From: Phycisphaerae bacterium
GTDB lineage: Bacteria > Planctomycetota > Phycisphaerae > Sedimentisphaerales > Anaerobacaceae
Direction: 5' to 3'
NCBI GenBank assembly: GCA_012744475.1
Contig: JAAYBV010000101.1
Span: 1 to 64,000 of the forward strand
Length of the DNA: 64,000 nucleotides
Below are positions 29,901 to 38,741 of this stretch, piece after piece. The notes below the pieces were generated by a model. It was not told the DNA's origin. It worked only from the letters and a program-made list of their open reading frames with translations, and made no database searches. Numbering within the stretch: position 1 is the first letter of the stretch; every line of letters begins with the position of its first letter. The translations under genes and the position numbers were made by a program.

Positions 29901-30122
29901 GACCTCCATCAGGCAGTAGAGCGTGCTGCCCCCGCTGCCGACGCGTCGGCCGCCCGGGTCAGGGACCACGACGGCCTCGCGAACGTCGCTGAGCAGTCCA
30001 AGTTCCCGCCGCACGGCCAACTGCGATTCGTAAGCTTTCGCCTGCGCCTCGTTGGAGGCGGTGACAATCAGGTAATCCCAGGAACGGCCGCTTGCCTGCA
30101 TGGCGATCTGTCCTGCCACCAC
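26922..30122 (-). CDS. fkp: Bifunctional fucokinase / fucose-1-phosphate guanylyltransferase (FKP-like)
   Basis: N-terminal VVPDPGGRRVGSGGSTLYCLMEVL...HAGGDSRRLPAYGPCGKVFIPVP (nucleotidyltransferase); C-terminal GHMP kinase motifs PKGSGLGTSSIMGAVITAAI and KLLGAGGGGFLLMV. Confidence 0.85.
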   Translation of the reverse strand: MVAGQIAMQASGRSWDYLIVTASNEAQAKAYESQLAVRRELGLLSDVREAVVVPDPGGRRVGSGGSTLYCLMEVLRRQLAPGPEKSGPHRWEEALSELRILIVHAGGDSRRLPAYGPCGKVFIPVPGENDSAVCLSLFDRQLPTYLALPAPQHGQGQVVIASGDVLLRFDPSDIRLTKQGITGLACYANPEQASRHGVFCQGPADEVSLYLQKPSIPEQKAHGAINAYGQSCLDIGVMHFDAATAVRLLQVFGARRDEQGGLVLAGRRGRAVLERGLDFYREICCAMGTQTRLEDYVKSARGSGSRWSDTMLAELFDVLSETPFSVQLLKHCDFLDFGSSRGILSNGTRLLQEDRGISFLQTYLDINNEVVPPATVQGTGAWVEGCRIASSLTLGGGNVVVGVDIEKPLVVPAGACVDVIQGRDRDAARVWFVRCYGIDDALKEPAGDGAVFCGKDLLTWLADVGAKPQDVWDRRVAANERSIWNARLFPAVKVHSDYRRWLWMFDPGTASQEQRSAWRTADRYSLEQILAMADHVEFYRRRSRIRAQEIRCSWRRMFRPESKFSSQELASLLRGRDDVAAWIADILKEAHRYCESRENHGMAALTFSRVLHTLGSALARLCEGRDAPAVEVLGGIEEELTRTQCKWLKSLGLLPTRNTSILAWSQRAQQAAFETLERSIVGSGIVEAASPRSVLRSDEIVWARAPARLDIGGGWTDTPPYSLEWGGCVVNAAVNLNGQPPIQAYIRVIDEPVIRIGSIDLGVRIEVRRFEDLLDYRKATGSFALAKAALALSGLSPRPGGRSGAGSLRKALEDFGGGIELTTLAAIPKGSGLGTSSIMGAVITAAIARVVGKDLSQRELFHQVLRLEQALTTGGGWQDQIGGVVDGVKMIVSQAGMVPDAHIHYVPSDIIDPMCNDKATLLYYTGITRLAKNILQQVVGRYLNRERATMATLSHIGQVAREVMDAFIRKDLARFGHLVEAAWQLNKQLDPNSSNAQIEALLARVRPHIHGAKLLGAGGGGFLLMVCKSGSDAANVRRMLQTEPPNERARFFDYSISNEGLVVTVS

Positions 30123-30123
30123 C

Positions 30124-31098
30124 CTATTTCGTCCCCATGTGCTCGCGGTGCTCGGCGATGATGAACCGCAGCGTCTTTTGGAGGTCCGTCTTCGGTTTCC
30201 AGCCGATGGTCTTTCGAATCCGCTCGGTGCATGGAACGCGACGCATCATGTCTTCGATGGGCCGTCCGTAGGCGACCTCGTAGGGTACGAACTCCTGCAC
30301 GCTGCGGCTGGCAGTCAGCTCGACCACCTTGTCGGCCAATTGCTTGATGCTCACCTCTTCCGAAGAGCCCACGTTGAAGATCTGCCCGACCGCCTCCTCG
30401 CACTGCATCAGGCCGATCACCGCATCGACCACATCCTGGACGTAACAGAAACAGCGGCTCTGCTGGCCCGTCCCATAAATGCAGATCGGCTCATCTTTCA
30501 GCGCCCACTGGACGAAGCGAGGCACCACCATCCCATAGCGTCCGGTCTGCCGAGGGCCGATGGTATTGAAGAACCGGGCGATGACCACGTCCAGGCCGTA
30601 CTGCTGGTAGTAGGCCTGGCCCAGGAACTCGTCGATCGCCTTGCTGCACGCATAGGACCACCGCGACAGGCTCGTGCTGCCCAGCACGATGTCGTCTTCT
30701 TCGCGAAACGGGATGGCCTCGCTCTTTCCGTAGACCTCGCTCGTGGAGGCGATCAGAACCCGTCGGCCAAACTTGTTGGCGATCGCCAGAACGGTTTCCG
30801 TGCCGCCGATGTTGGTCTCGATCGTCCGCACGGGATCGTCGGCGATCAGTTGTACGCCCACCGCCGCAGCCAGATGGAAGATCACGTCGCATTCGGCCGC
30901 CAGCAACTGAACCAGCGACACGTCGCGGATGTCTCCTTTGACGAATTGCAGCTTCGGATGGCTGCGAAAGGTTTGCATGTTCTCCAGCCGCCCGGTGCTG
31001 AGGTTGTCGAGGATGACCACTTCCTGACCGTCGCCCAGCAACCGCTCGGCCAGGTGCGAACCGATGAAGCCCGCGCCGCCCGTAATCAACGCTTTCAT
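30124..31098 (-). CDS. NAD-dependent epimerase/dehydratase (UDP-glucuronate decarboxylase/GalE-like SDR)
   Basis: MKALITGGAGFIGSHLAERLLGDGQEVVILDNLSTGR...SYACSKAIDEFLG (YxxxK)...FFNTIGPRQTGRYGMVVPRFV. Confidence 0.92.
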   Translation of the reverse strand: MKALITGGAGFIGSHLAERLLGDGQEVVILDNLSTGRLENMQTFRSHPKLQFVKGDIRDVSLVQLLAAECDVIFHLAAAVGVQLIADDPVRTIETNIGGTETVLAIANKFGRRVLIASTSEVYGKSEAIPFREEDDIVLGSTSLSRWSYACSKAIDEFLGQAYYQQYGLDVVIARFFNTIGPRQTGRYGMVVPRFVQWALKDEPICIYGTGQQSRCFCYVQDVVDAVIGLMQCEEAVGQIFNVGSSEEVSIKQLADKVVELTASRSVQEFVPYEVAYGRPIEDMMRRVPCTERIRKTIGWKPKTDLQKTLRFIIAEHREHMGTK

Positions 31099-31648
31099 TA
31101 GACCGCAGCCCTCATAGACCCGATGTGTGAAGAACTCTCACCGGAGAACAGTAACCGATTCGCGCCTCGCTGGCAATCGTCTGTTTCGGTGGACTCCGTC
31201 CCCGTCGGCTGCGCGAAAGCGCACTGCCGGCCCGGCGGCAACGCCCGACCCGCCCGGGCGACGCATGCTTTTCTCCCTTGCCTAAGTATCGGAATCGAAA
31301 GAACATAGCTTGAGACAAACCCGCGTGAGGCGCCCCGCGAATCGCGTCGTCCGGCTGCGTCGATTCCTGCCCGGAATGGACCTATAATACGGACTGTCGT
31401 GTGCAGTTGATGGCCCCCGACCGGCGCGTGTCTGGATTGTGCCAACGCCACTGACCCATCGCCGACTCAAGGCACCCCAGCGGCCGAACAAACACCTCTC
31501 TTATCGGGCCGATGAAGGAGCCTCTCTCCAAACGAACCGCAGGACAGTCACCTCGTCCCTCTCCCATTTCTCCAGCTTCGCACGCAAGCCGTCAGCCCAT
31601 GCGTCCGAAAGAGCAGGATGTGCACCGTGAAAGATCGCTACGCAGGAG

Positions 31649-33451
31649 ATGCCTTTGCACAGAGCGCGCTTGAGTCTGTTGCTGCCGCTTCTCCTGGCCG
31701 TCTTCGTGCAAACGTCGCCCGGCCAGGACCGGACTATTTCCTCGGCCGAGCTACTGGACAAGCTGCACGGCATGTGGCTGGGCCAGCTCATCGGCAACGC
31801 CGCAGGACGCGAGACGGAGGGCCTCTATTCCGGCCCCGAGCCTAATCCAAATCCTTCCGTCCCGTGGGTTATCAAGCAGGCCTGGGACGCCGACGACGAC
31901 ACCGATATCGAGTACGTCACCCTGCACATCCTTGAGAGCTGCGGTTTCGACTGCGACGCCAACGACATCGCCCGACAGTGGCTCGACCACATCACCCCCG
32001 AGGGGATCTTCATCGCCAACAGGCAGGCATGGTACTTGATGCGCGACGGCTATCGGCCGCCCCACACCGGCAGCCGGCACTACAACCCACACTGGTACTC
32101 GATCGACGCCCAGATCGGGACCGAACTGCTGGGCGCCCTGTCCCCCGGAATGCGCCAGACCGCCATCGACCTCGCGGGGACGTTCGGACGGGTTACCAAC
32201 GCCGGCTTTGCCGTCCATGCGGCCCAATTCTACGCCGCCCTCTACGCCGAGGCGTTCTTCGAGCCGAATGTACCCACGCTGGTCCTCAACGCCCTGGCCG
32301 CCCTACCGCCTGACAGCCGCACGACCCAGGTCGTCGCCGACATCTGCGACTGGTATCGGCAGGACGCCCTCGATGGCGTCCTCGACTGGCGCGCTGCGCG
32401 GACCAGGCTCTACGACAACTACCAGGGGGCGCGCAGCTTCGGACGCTACTACAATTGGGTCGAGTCCACTATCAATACTGGTGCAACGGTATTGTCCCTC
32501 CTCTACGGCCAAGGTGACTTCGAACAAACCGTCCAGATCGCCGTCCTGGCAGGCTGGGACTGCGACTGCAACCCCGCGACGGCCGGTGGTCTGCTCGGCA
32601 TCATCCACGGCTTGGCCGGGCTGCCCCGCAGCCTGACCGATCTCAACATCTGCGGCGATTCCTACGTGAACGTGGCCCGCCCCGGCCTGCCGGACGCCGA
32701 CGCCCCCCTGCCCCAATCCGAATCCATTCACAGGATCGCCCAGCGGACGCTGGCCCTGGCCCAGGAGAACATCCTCCGCAATGGCGGGCGGCTCACACCT
32801 GGCCGCTTCACTTCTTACTGCCACATCCCCAGGCATGACAGCCCGCATATCAATACCTACAGGCCGGCCATTCTCGGACCCTATGACCTCGTTCCCGCTG
32901 CGCTCGACGCCGGACTGAGCGTCACTGCGCATGCATCTGTCGCGCGATTCGACCCGACGAGAGACAGGAACAACCTCGCCTCCATCATCGACGGGCTCAT
33001 CGACAATTCCTACAACGGAGTCAAACCCTACTGGACGAACGATCCCGCCGATCCGAACGCACCTGCCGAAGCCTGGTTCGAGGTTCGCTTCTCCTCGCCC
33101 GTCCTCCTGGCCGGCGTCACTCTCTATGGCGGCGACTTGGTGTGGTCGCACATCAACACCTATTACCGCGACGAGCCGCCCCTAGGCGGTCCGCTGGAAG
33201 CGATCGACGTCTCGATCCTCCGGGACGGCGTCTATCTACCGCCGGGCGACATCGTCCTCTACACACCCACAAGTTGGTTGCCTATATACCAGACCATTGC
33301 CGTCACCTTTGCCCCGGCCGTAGCAGACGGTATCCGCCTGACATGTACACCCGCGCGCGGCGGCCGCTTTGTGACAATCCTCGAACTGTCCCCCCACGGG
33401 GCCATTCTGCCGTCTCCTGATGCTCAAGTCGCGCCTTTATTCCGCCGATGA
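31649..33451 (+). CDS. Exported ADP-ribosylglycohydrolase-family protein with C-terminal extension
   Basis: Signal peptide MPLHRARLSLLLPLLLAVFVQTSPGQD; LLDKLHGMWLGQLIGNAAGRETEG, WDADDDTDIEYV, GWDCDCNPATAGGLLGIIHG match ADP-ribosylglycohydrolase motifs. Confidence 0.8.
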   Translation: MPLHRARLSLLLPLLLAVFVQTSPGQDRTISSAELLDKLHGMWLGQLIGNAAGRETEGLYSGPEPNPNPSVPWVIKQAWDADDDTDIEYVTLHILESCGFDCDANDIARQWLDHITPEGIFIANRQAWYLMRDGYRPPHTGSRHYNPHWYSIDAQIGTELLGALSPGMRQTAIDLAGTFGRVTNAGFAVHAAQFYAALYAEAFFEPNVPTLVLNALAALPPDSRTTQVVADICDWYRQDALDGVLDWRAARTRLYDNYQGARSFGRYYNWVESTINTGATVLSLLYGQGDFEQTVQIAVLAGWDCDCNPATAGGLLGIIHGLAGLPRSLTDLNICGDSYVNVARPGLPDADAPLPQSESIHRIAQRTLALAQENILRNGGRLTPGRFTSYCHIPRHDSPHINTYRPAILGPYDLVPAALDAGLSVTAHASVARFDPTRDRNNLASIIDGLIDNSYNGVKPYWTNDPADPNAPAEAWFEVRFSSPVLLAGVTLYGGDLVWSHINTYYRDEPPLGGPLEAIDVSILRDGVYLPPGDIVLYTPTSWLPIYQTIAVTFAPAVADGIRLTCTPARGGRFVTILELSPHGAILPSPDAQVAPLFRR

Positions 33452-33540
33452 ACCCATCGACGGATCGCGATTTACACTCCGGCTGGCACACCAGCCGGTC
33501 GCGATGCAAGATCGACCGAAGGGCATAGGAACTCGCAACA

Positions 33541-33984
33541 ATGGACCCGACAGATCCATCTACCCACATGATACGGCACTTCAGCCTGGGTCTTGACGAC
33601 CCCCGCCCACTCACACTCGCGGCTCGAATCCAGAGCTTCCGTTGTGCCGCACGCGGCGTTCGCCTCATGCTCCGATCCCAGCACAACGCCTGGCTGCACG
33701 CCGTGGCCTCCTGTTGCGTCCTCATCGTCGGAGGCCTGTGTGTGTTGACCGCCGCCGAATGGTGTTGGATCATCCTCGCTATTATGGCCGTCTGGACAGC
33801 GGAGGCTCTTAACACCGCTCTCGAATTCCTCGCCGACGCTGCGGCGCCAGAGTTTCACCCCTTCGTCGGATACGCCAAAGACGTGGCCGCCGGCGGGGTC
33901 CTGATCTCCGCCATGGGCTCCGCGATCGTCGGCGTCCTCGTCCTCGGACCGCACGTTCTCCGTTCGCTGCGCTCCGCCCTCTAA
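33541..33984 (+). CDS. dgkA: Diacylglycerol/undecaprenol kinase
   Basis: SFRCAARGVRLMLRSQHNAWLHAVA...AVWTAEALNTALEFLADAAAPEFHPFVGYAKDVAAGGVLISAM (DgkA signature E-[IL]-x-N-T-A-[IL]-E and K-D-x-A-A-x-A). Confidence 0.92.
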   Translation: MDPTDPSTHMIRHFSLGLDDPRPLTLAARIQSFRCAARGVRLMLRSQHNAWLHAVASCCVLIVGGLCVLTAAEWCWIILAIMAVWTAEALNTALEFLADAAAPEFHPFVGYAKDVAAGGVLISAMGSAIVGVLVLGPHVLRSLRSAL

Positions 33985-33993
33985 GCAGTTCGA

Positions 33994-34009
33994 TGTTTCA
34001 CGTGGAACA
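33994..34009. promoter_or_regulatory. parS site (ParB centromere-like site) 1
   Basis: TGTTTCACGTGGAACA, near-palindromic match to canonical parS TGTTTCACGTGAAACA. Confidence 0.85.
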
Positions 34010-34269
34010 AGGCATCTCAGGAATGGGCGCAATCGTGCTGTGCATAGCGCCCGCGTTGTTGTCCCGCTTGTTGCCCTACCTGTGCCCGCGCCCGCCATGG
34101 CGCATAGTACCACCATGCGGCCTACGCTGTCTACCCATATAGTCATCCGAGTCCATCTCGATCAAGGCTTGACCACGCCTTGCTGCTCAACGCAATCCCC
34201 GTTGCCCGGTTCGCAGGGCGATCACTTCCCGCACGCAGAACCGACCTGCTGCCGATCCTCCTTGCTTCG

Positions 34270-34285
34270 TGTTCCACGTGGAACA
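34270..34285. promoter_or_regulatory. parS site 2 (perfect palindrome)
   Basis: TGTTCCACGTGGAACA, perfect 16-bp palindrome with the CACGTG core, 155 bp upstream of parB. Confidence 0.87.
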
Positions 34286-34426
34286 ACGTTGCCGATACAC
34301 CGTCGCGTCGAAACAATTCAACTTTGCCGCGCACGTTTTCCGAAATAGTCCTTGAGGGCCTGCGGCGGCAGACATACAATCAGCCCTCGCCTTTTTGCAC
34401 AGAACGTGATACCGTGAAGGAGCAGC

Positions 34427-35380
34427 ATGATGATGAGCGGAAAGGGCGACAAGCCCCGTCACCTCGGCAGGGGGCTCGAATCCCTGCTCAGTCCTCTGTC
34501 ATCTTTTGAAACACTGCCGCCCGAGCAGCCACAGTCCTCTCCAGCTGCGGCGAATTTCCCACCGGACAAGGAGCTCGACGCCTCCTTCCACGAACTGCCC
34601 CTCGATTCCATCGGCCCGAACCCTTACCAGGCCAGGACCGTCTGGAACGAGGAGGACCTCCTCGAGCTGACAGACTCCATTCGCGCCAACGGGGTAATCC
34701 AGCCCATCATTGTTCGTCCCTTCCAAGGTCGCTACCAGCTCATAGCCGGAGAGCGCCGTTTTCGCGCTGCTCAAATGGCCGCTCTCCCGGCCATCCCCGC
34801 CGTTGTCCGCGAGGTCACCGACGAGCAGCTCTTCGAGTGGTCGCTCGTTGAGAACATCCACCGCCGCGACCTCAATGCCATTGAGCGTGCCAAAGCCTAC
34901 CAGCGCTATCTCAACGCCTTCTCCCTGACCCAGGCCGACGCGGCCGAACGCCTTGGCGAGGACCGCTCTGTAATCGCTAACTACTTGAGATTGCTGGACT
35001 TACCGGAAGACGTCAGGCAGATGCTCGTTGACGGAACGCTGTCGATGGGTCATGCCCGAGCGATCCTCGGCCTGCCTACCGATGACCTCAGGCGCAAGCT
35101 CGCCAACCGCGCCATGGCCGGCCGGCTAAGCGTTCGCGACGTCGAGAGGCTCGTCCGCAAGCACCTCAGCGAGTCGCCTTCAAACGATCGTGGGGCACGC
35201 GCCAAGCCCATGCACATCCGCGATCTCGAGGACAAGCTCAAGCGTCATCTCGGCGCGCGGGTGGCGATTGAGACCCGTCGCAACGGCCAACGCGGCCGAA
35301 TCGTCATAGAGTTCGATTCGATCGACGAGTTCGCTCGCATCGCCGAATCGCTCGGCCTGGCCTGCACCGAGGACGTGTAG
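34427..35380 (+). CDS. parB: Chromosome partitioning protein ParB/Spo0J
   Basis: PLDSIGPNPYQARTVWNEEDLLELTDSIRANGVIQPIIVRP...LIAGERRFRAAQMA...SLVENIHRRDLNAIERAKAYQRY...SMGHARAILGL. Confidence 0.95.
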   Translation: MMMSGKGDKPRHLGRGLESLLSPLSSFETLPPEQPQSSPAAANFPPDKELDASFHELPLDSIGPNPYQARTVWNEEDLLELTDSIRANGVIQPIIVRPFQGRYQLIAGERRFRAAQMAALPAIPAVVREVTDEQLFEWSLVENIHRRDLNAIERAKAYQRYLNAFSLTQADAAERLGEDRSVIANYLRLLDLPEDVRQMLVDGTLSMGHARAILGLPTDDLRRKLANRAMAGRLSVRDVERLVRKHLSESPSNDRGARAKPMHIRDLEDKLKRHLGARVAIETRRNGQRGRIVIEFDSIDEFARIAESLGLACTEDV

Positions 35381-35439
35381 GACAGCCCCCATAAAAAAGG
35401 CCGCCAAGACCCTCACGGGCGTCTTGAAATGCCAATTCG

Positions 35440-35448
35440 TGGTATAAT
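35440..35448 (+). promoter_or_regulatory. Extended -10 promoter-like element
   Basis: CGTGGTATAATG (TGG-TATAAT) about 80 bp upstream of the GTG at 35527. Confidence 0.35.
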
Positions 35449-35526
35449 GTACTCCGTGCCCCTGCTGTGGCTCGTTGGGCAGGGCGGCTCAGTATCCGAA
35501 CAACCGCATTTGAAAAGAGGTCTCCT

Positions 35527-37068
35527 GTGAAACGCCTGGCAACCTTCACCGCAATCCTGTCCGTATACGCCCTGGCCACCGCCGGCGCCGCCGGGGCCGA
35601 ATCCAAGATGCCCACCAAGCCCTTCTTTCAAGCCATCAGCACCGCCGACGTCGATGAGGTCAAACTGCACATCGAGCGAGGTGTAGATGTCAACAAAGAA
35701 GACGTCAGCCAGAATACGCCCCTTGGCACTGCGGTCGAGAACGGGCGCCTTGCGGTTGTCCAGTTGCTGGTCGAGGCCGGCGCCAATGTCGCGACACCCA
35801 GTCGGGCAGGGCTGCCTTTGACCATGGCGGTGATTCGCGGCAACACGGAAGTCGTCAAGTTCCTCGTGGAAAAGGGGGCCAATGTCAATACGGCGGACCC
35901 CCAAGGTGTGATCCCTCTCGTTGCCGCCGCCGAGAGCGGCTATCTCGATATCGTCGAGTTCCTTGTCTCCAAAGGCGCCAACGTCAACGCCAAGGACCGG
36001 CGCGGCCAGACCCCGCTGAGCATCGCCATGGCGGGCCGCCACACCGAGATTATGGCCCACCTTCGGCAGCATGGCGCCGAGGAACCCGTCAACCCGCTTG
36101 ACATGCGCGCCTATGGTGGCAGGGGACCTCGCGTTCCGGGCGCGACAATGCCTGCCGGGGAGCCCGAACTCGATTCCGGGCCCGACAGCACTACTGCGAA
36201 CGTCCAGATTCTCGGAGATCCCAATGAGATCCGCGCCCGCGTCGCGGCCTTTCCCGGTCTGCCCGAGGCCGTCGCGGCTGTGGATGCCAACAGCGCCTCC
36301 GAGCAACGCAACTGGCGGCAGCGCCGTGCGGACAACCGAACAATGCTGATTCGCACGGTCGAGAAGCAGTTCGCGGAGGAGATGACCTTTGTCAAGCGGA
36401 TCGCCCAGACCGAGAAGGCCGTCAAGACCATCGCCGCTGCCGACGATCTTGTCGCCCGCAGGAAGGCACGCTACAAGGTTATCTACGAAGATCTGCGCGA
36501 CGAGAAACGCGCGGAGATGCTCGAAGAGCGTGAGAACGCGGCCCGCACGCGCACGACGGGACGGTCGCGCGGGCGCACCGGCATGACGGATCCCATGGCC
36601 GGTCCCTCGGCCAACGACCCCTACGCAACACCCATGCCTGCAAGGCCGGCGCCCCGTGCTCGCGCTTCGGCGGATGCCAATGAACCGGCCCTCGATGCGG
36701 CGACGGGGAATCAACTCCAGGCCTGGCTCGGCGTCGATCCGTTGGACAAACGTGAGCTTCTGGGCAGCGTTCATGCGATGGACCTGCGGGAGTACGACTC
36801 CTTGCGTCAAACCGCCGCCGACGAGGAAGCCAAGAAGACCGCGGCCGCGATCGAGGGACTCATGCTGGCTCGCCAGGAGCGTCTGACGAGCATCACGGCC
36901 AAGATGGTCGAAGAGGATGAGCGCCTCCAGCGTTTGGAAGAGCGTACCGGCGGAACGATGGCCCCCGGTGCGACCATGGCTCCGGGGACGACTCGCGGCC
37001 GAGGCGGTCGCGCCACCACCGGCCAGGAGGAAACCACCACGCAGCGTCGGGGCCGGCGCTACCGATGA
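35527..37068 (+). CDS. Exported ankyrin-repeat protein
   Basis: Signal peptide VKRLATFTAILSVYALATAGAAGAES; five or so ankyrin repeats then a charged helical C-terminus. Confidence 0.85.
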   Translation: MKRLATFTAILSVYALATAGAAGAESKMPTKPFFQAISTADVDEVKLHIERGVDVNKEDVSQNTPLGTAVENGRLAVVQLLVEAGANVATPSRAGLPLTMAVIRGNTEVVKFLVEKGANVNTADPQGVIPLVAAAESGYLDIVEFLVSKGANVNAKDRRGQTPLSIAMAGRHTEIMAHLRQHGAEEPVNPLDMRAYGGRGPRVPGATMPAGEPELDSGPDSTTANVQILGDPNEIRARVAAFPGLPEAVAAVDANSASEQRNWRQRRADNRTMLIRTVEKQFAEEMTFVKRIAQTEKAVKTIAAADDLVARRKARYKVIYEDLRDEKRAEMLEERENAARTRTTGRSRGRTGMTDPMAGPSANDPYATPMPARPAPRARASADANEPALDAATGNQLQAWLGVDPLDKRELLGSVHAMDLREYDSLRQTAADEEAKKTAAAIEGLMLARQERLTSITAKMVEEDERLQRLEERTGGTMAPGATMAPGTTRGRGGRATTGQEETTTQRRGRRYR

Positions 37069-37237
37069 ACCATTCGGAGGGACGCTGCCCGCCTTCTGTG
37101 TGCGCACGCTATTGCAGGTCTACTATTTCTGTCTTTATCCAGTGACGCCAGCTCGGTCGCTGGGACCGGTTCGCTGTAACCTGTGCAACGGCCAATAGAT
37201 ACGCAGCCAGACCATGGTGCCGGTCGGGCCGTGGCGT

Positions 37238-37370
37238 GTGTGTGTGAATATCCCGGTCCGCCTGTGGCGGATGGCAGCGGCAAGCGCAGGCTTGCCGATG
37301 GTGATATGCGTGGTGTCGAAGCCATCGGCAAACTCCGCCTTGCTCGCCGCCTGCGGCGGACCGCTGCCAC
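37238..37370. repeat. Structured dispersed repeat, copy B
   Basis: GGCAGCGGCAAGCGCAGGCTTGCCGATGGTGATATGCGTGGTGTCGAAGCCATCGGCAAACTCCGCCTTGCTC...CCGCTGCCAC; same nested stem order as copy A. Confidence 0.8.
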
Positions 37371-37554
37371 GCCCGGCTCTGTGCGCCCTGGAGGGAGTGC
37401 TGCCCGAAAGCCTTGACAGACGCGAGGGGGCATCAACGGGCGATTCTGTTTGACTTCCTGGCGTGACTCGATTCAATTGTACCCCTTCGGCAGGGTTCCG
37501 AGCGTTGTGCGGATGCCTCTCTCGACGGAGCCAGGGTAGATTCTTGGGTGACTT

Positions 37555-38442
37555 ATGCTGACGGACAACATACTGGACTTGATCGGCAACACGCCGTTGC
37601 TGCAATTGCGTGGCGAGCGCGTTTTTGCGAAGGCGGAATTTCTCAACCCCGGCGGCAGCATCAAGGATCGCGTCGCGGTGGCCATGCTCGAAGCAGCAAG
37701 ACGCGACGGCAAGCTCGGTCCCGACGCGATCATCACCGAGCCCACCAGCGGCAATACCGGCATCGGCCTTGCCCTGGTCGGTCGTCTCATGGGCTACCGC
37801 GTGCGGATCGTCATGCCGGAGGGAATGAGCGAAGAGCGAAAGAAGCTGATCCGCGGTCTCGGGGCGGATCTGGTGCTGGTCCCGGACGAAGAGGGCATCG
37901 GCGGGGCGGTTCGCCACGTCGAGCAGATGGCGGCCGAAGACCCCCGGGTGTTCGTCCCGCAACAGTTCAAGAATCCTGCCAATCCTCGCGTCCATTACGA
38001 GCAAACCGCCCGCGAGTTGTGGCGTCAGATGAGCGCTGACATCCAGTGCTTCGTCGCCGGCGTCGGCAGCGGCGGCACCCTCCAGGGCGTCGGCAGCTTC
38101 CTGAAGGAGCAGAACAGCAATATCAAGATCGTCGCCGTCGAGCCGGAGAACCGCTCGGCCCTGCTCGGCCACGAACCGGGTCTGCACCAGATTCAGGGCA
38201 TTGGCGACGGGTTCATACCGGACATCCTCGACGTCTCGATGATCGACGCGGTCATCGAGGTTTCCGACGAGGCCGCCATCGAAACGACGCGCCAGCTCGG
38301 CCGCGACTTCGGCCTGCTCGTCGGCATCAGCTCCGGCGCCAACGTCTGGGCGGCCCGCAAGCTCATGGAGAGCCAACCCGGGAATATCGCCACCGTGCTT
38401 CCGGACCGCGCTGAACGCTACTTCAGTACGGCTCTGCTTTAG
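37555..38442 (+). CDS. cysK: Cysteine synthase (CysK/CysM family)
   Basis: DLIGNTPLLQL...AKAEFLNPGGSIKDRVAVAM...EPTSGNTGIGLA...VAGVGSGGTLQGVG...GISSGANVWAA. Confidence 0.93.
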   Translation: MLTDNILDLIGNTPLLQLRGERVFAKAEFLNPGGSIKDRVAVAMLEAARRDGKLGPDAIITEPTSGNTGIGLALVGRLMGYRVRIVMPEGMSEERKKLIRGLGADLVLVPDEEGIGGAVRHVEQMAAEDPRVFVPQQFKNPANPRVHYEQTARELWRQMSADIQCFVAGVGSGGTLQGVGSFLKEQNSNIKIVAVEPENRSALLGHEPGLHQIQGIGDGFIPDILDVSMIDAVIEVSDEAAIETTRQLGRDFGLLVGISSGANVWAARKLMESQPGNIATVLPDRAERYFSTALL

Positions 38443-38741
38443 CTGTCCGGCGTCCTATAACCCTTATCCTTCGCTCCATATCACGACCTATCTTCCCAAT
38501 CTGCCATATCTTGTCCCTGCTTTTCCGTTGACAGTGCAAGGCGCCGTCTGTATCAGTCCAGTTCTAAATTTTGGTGCCCAAATGGCCGATAGGGAACTGA
38601 CGTGCCCGCCGCGGAGCGAACTCCTTCGCACCGAGGCCAGTACAAGGGCTTCAGCAGGGGAAACCTCGGGAGCCCGGAACCGGCCGGTCAGCACGATCGT
38701 TTGTACGTGATCCAAGTGGGACTTTGAGCAAGACGTGAGAA

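Noticed and set aside
34040-34348. 102-aa ORF between the parS sites
   Set aside because: Spans parS 2 and has no recognisable features; the region is better read as non-coding.
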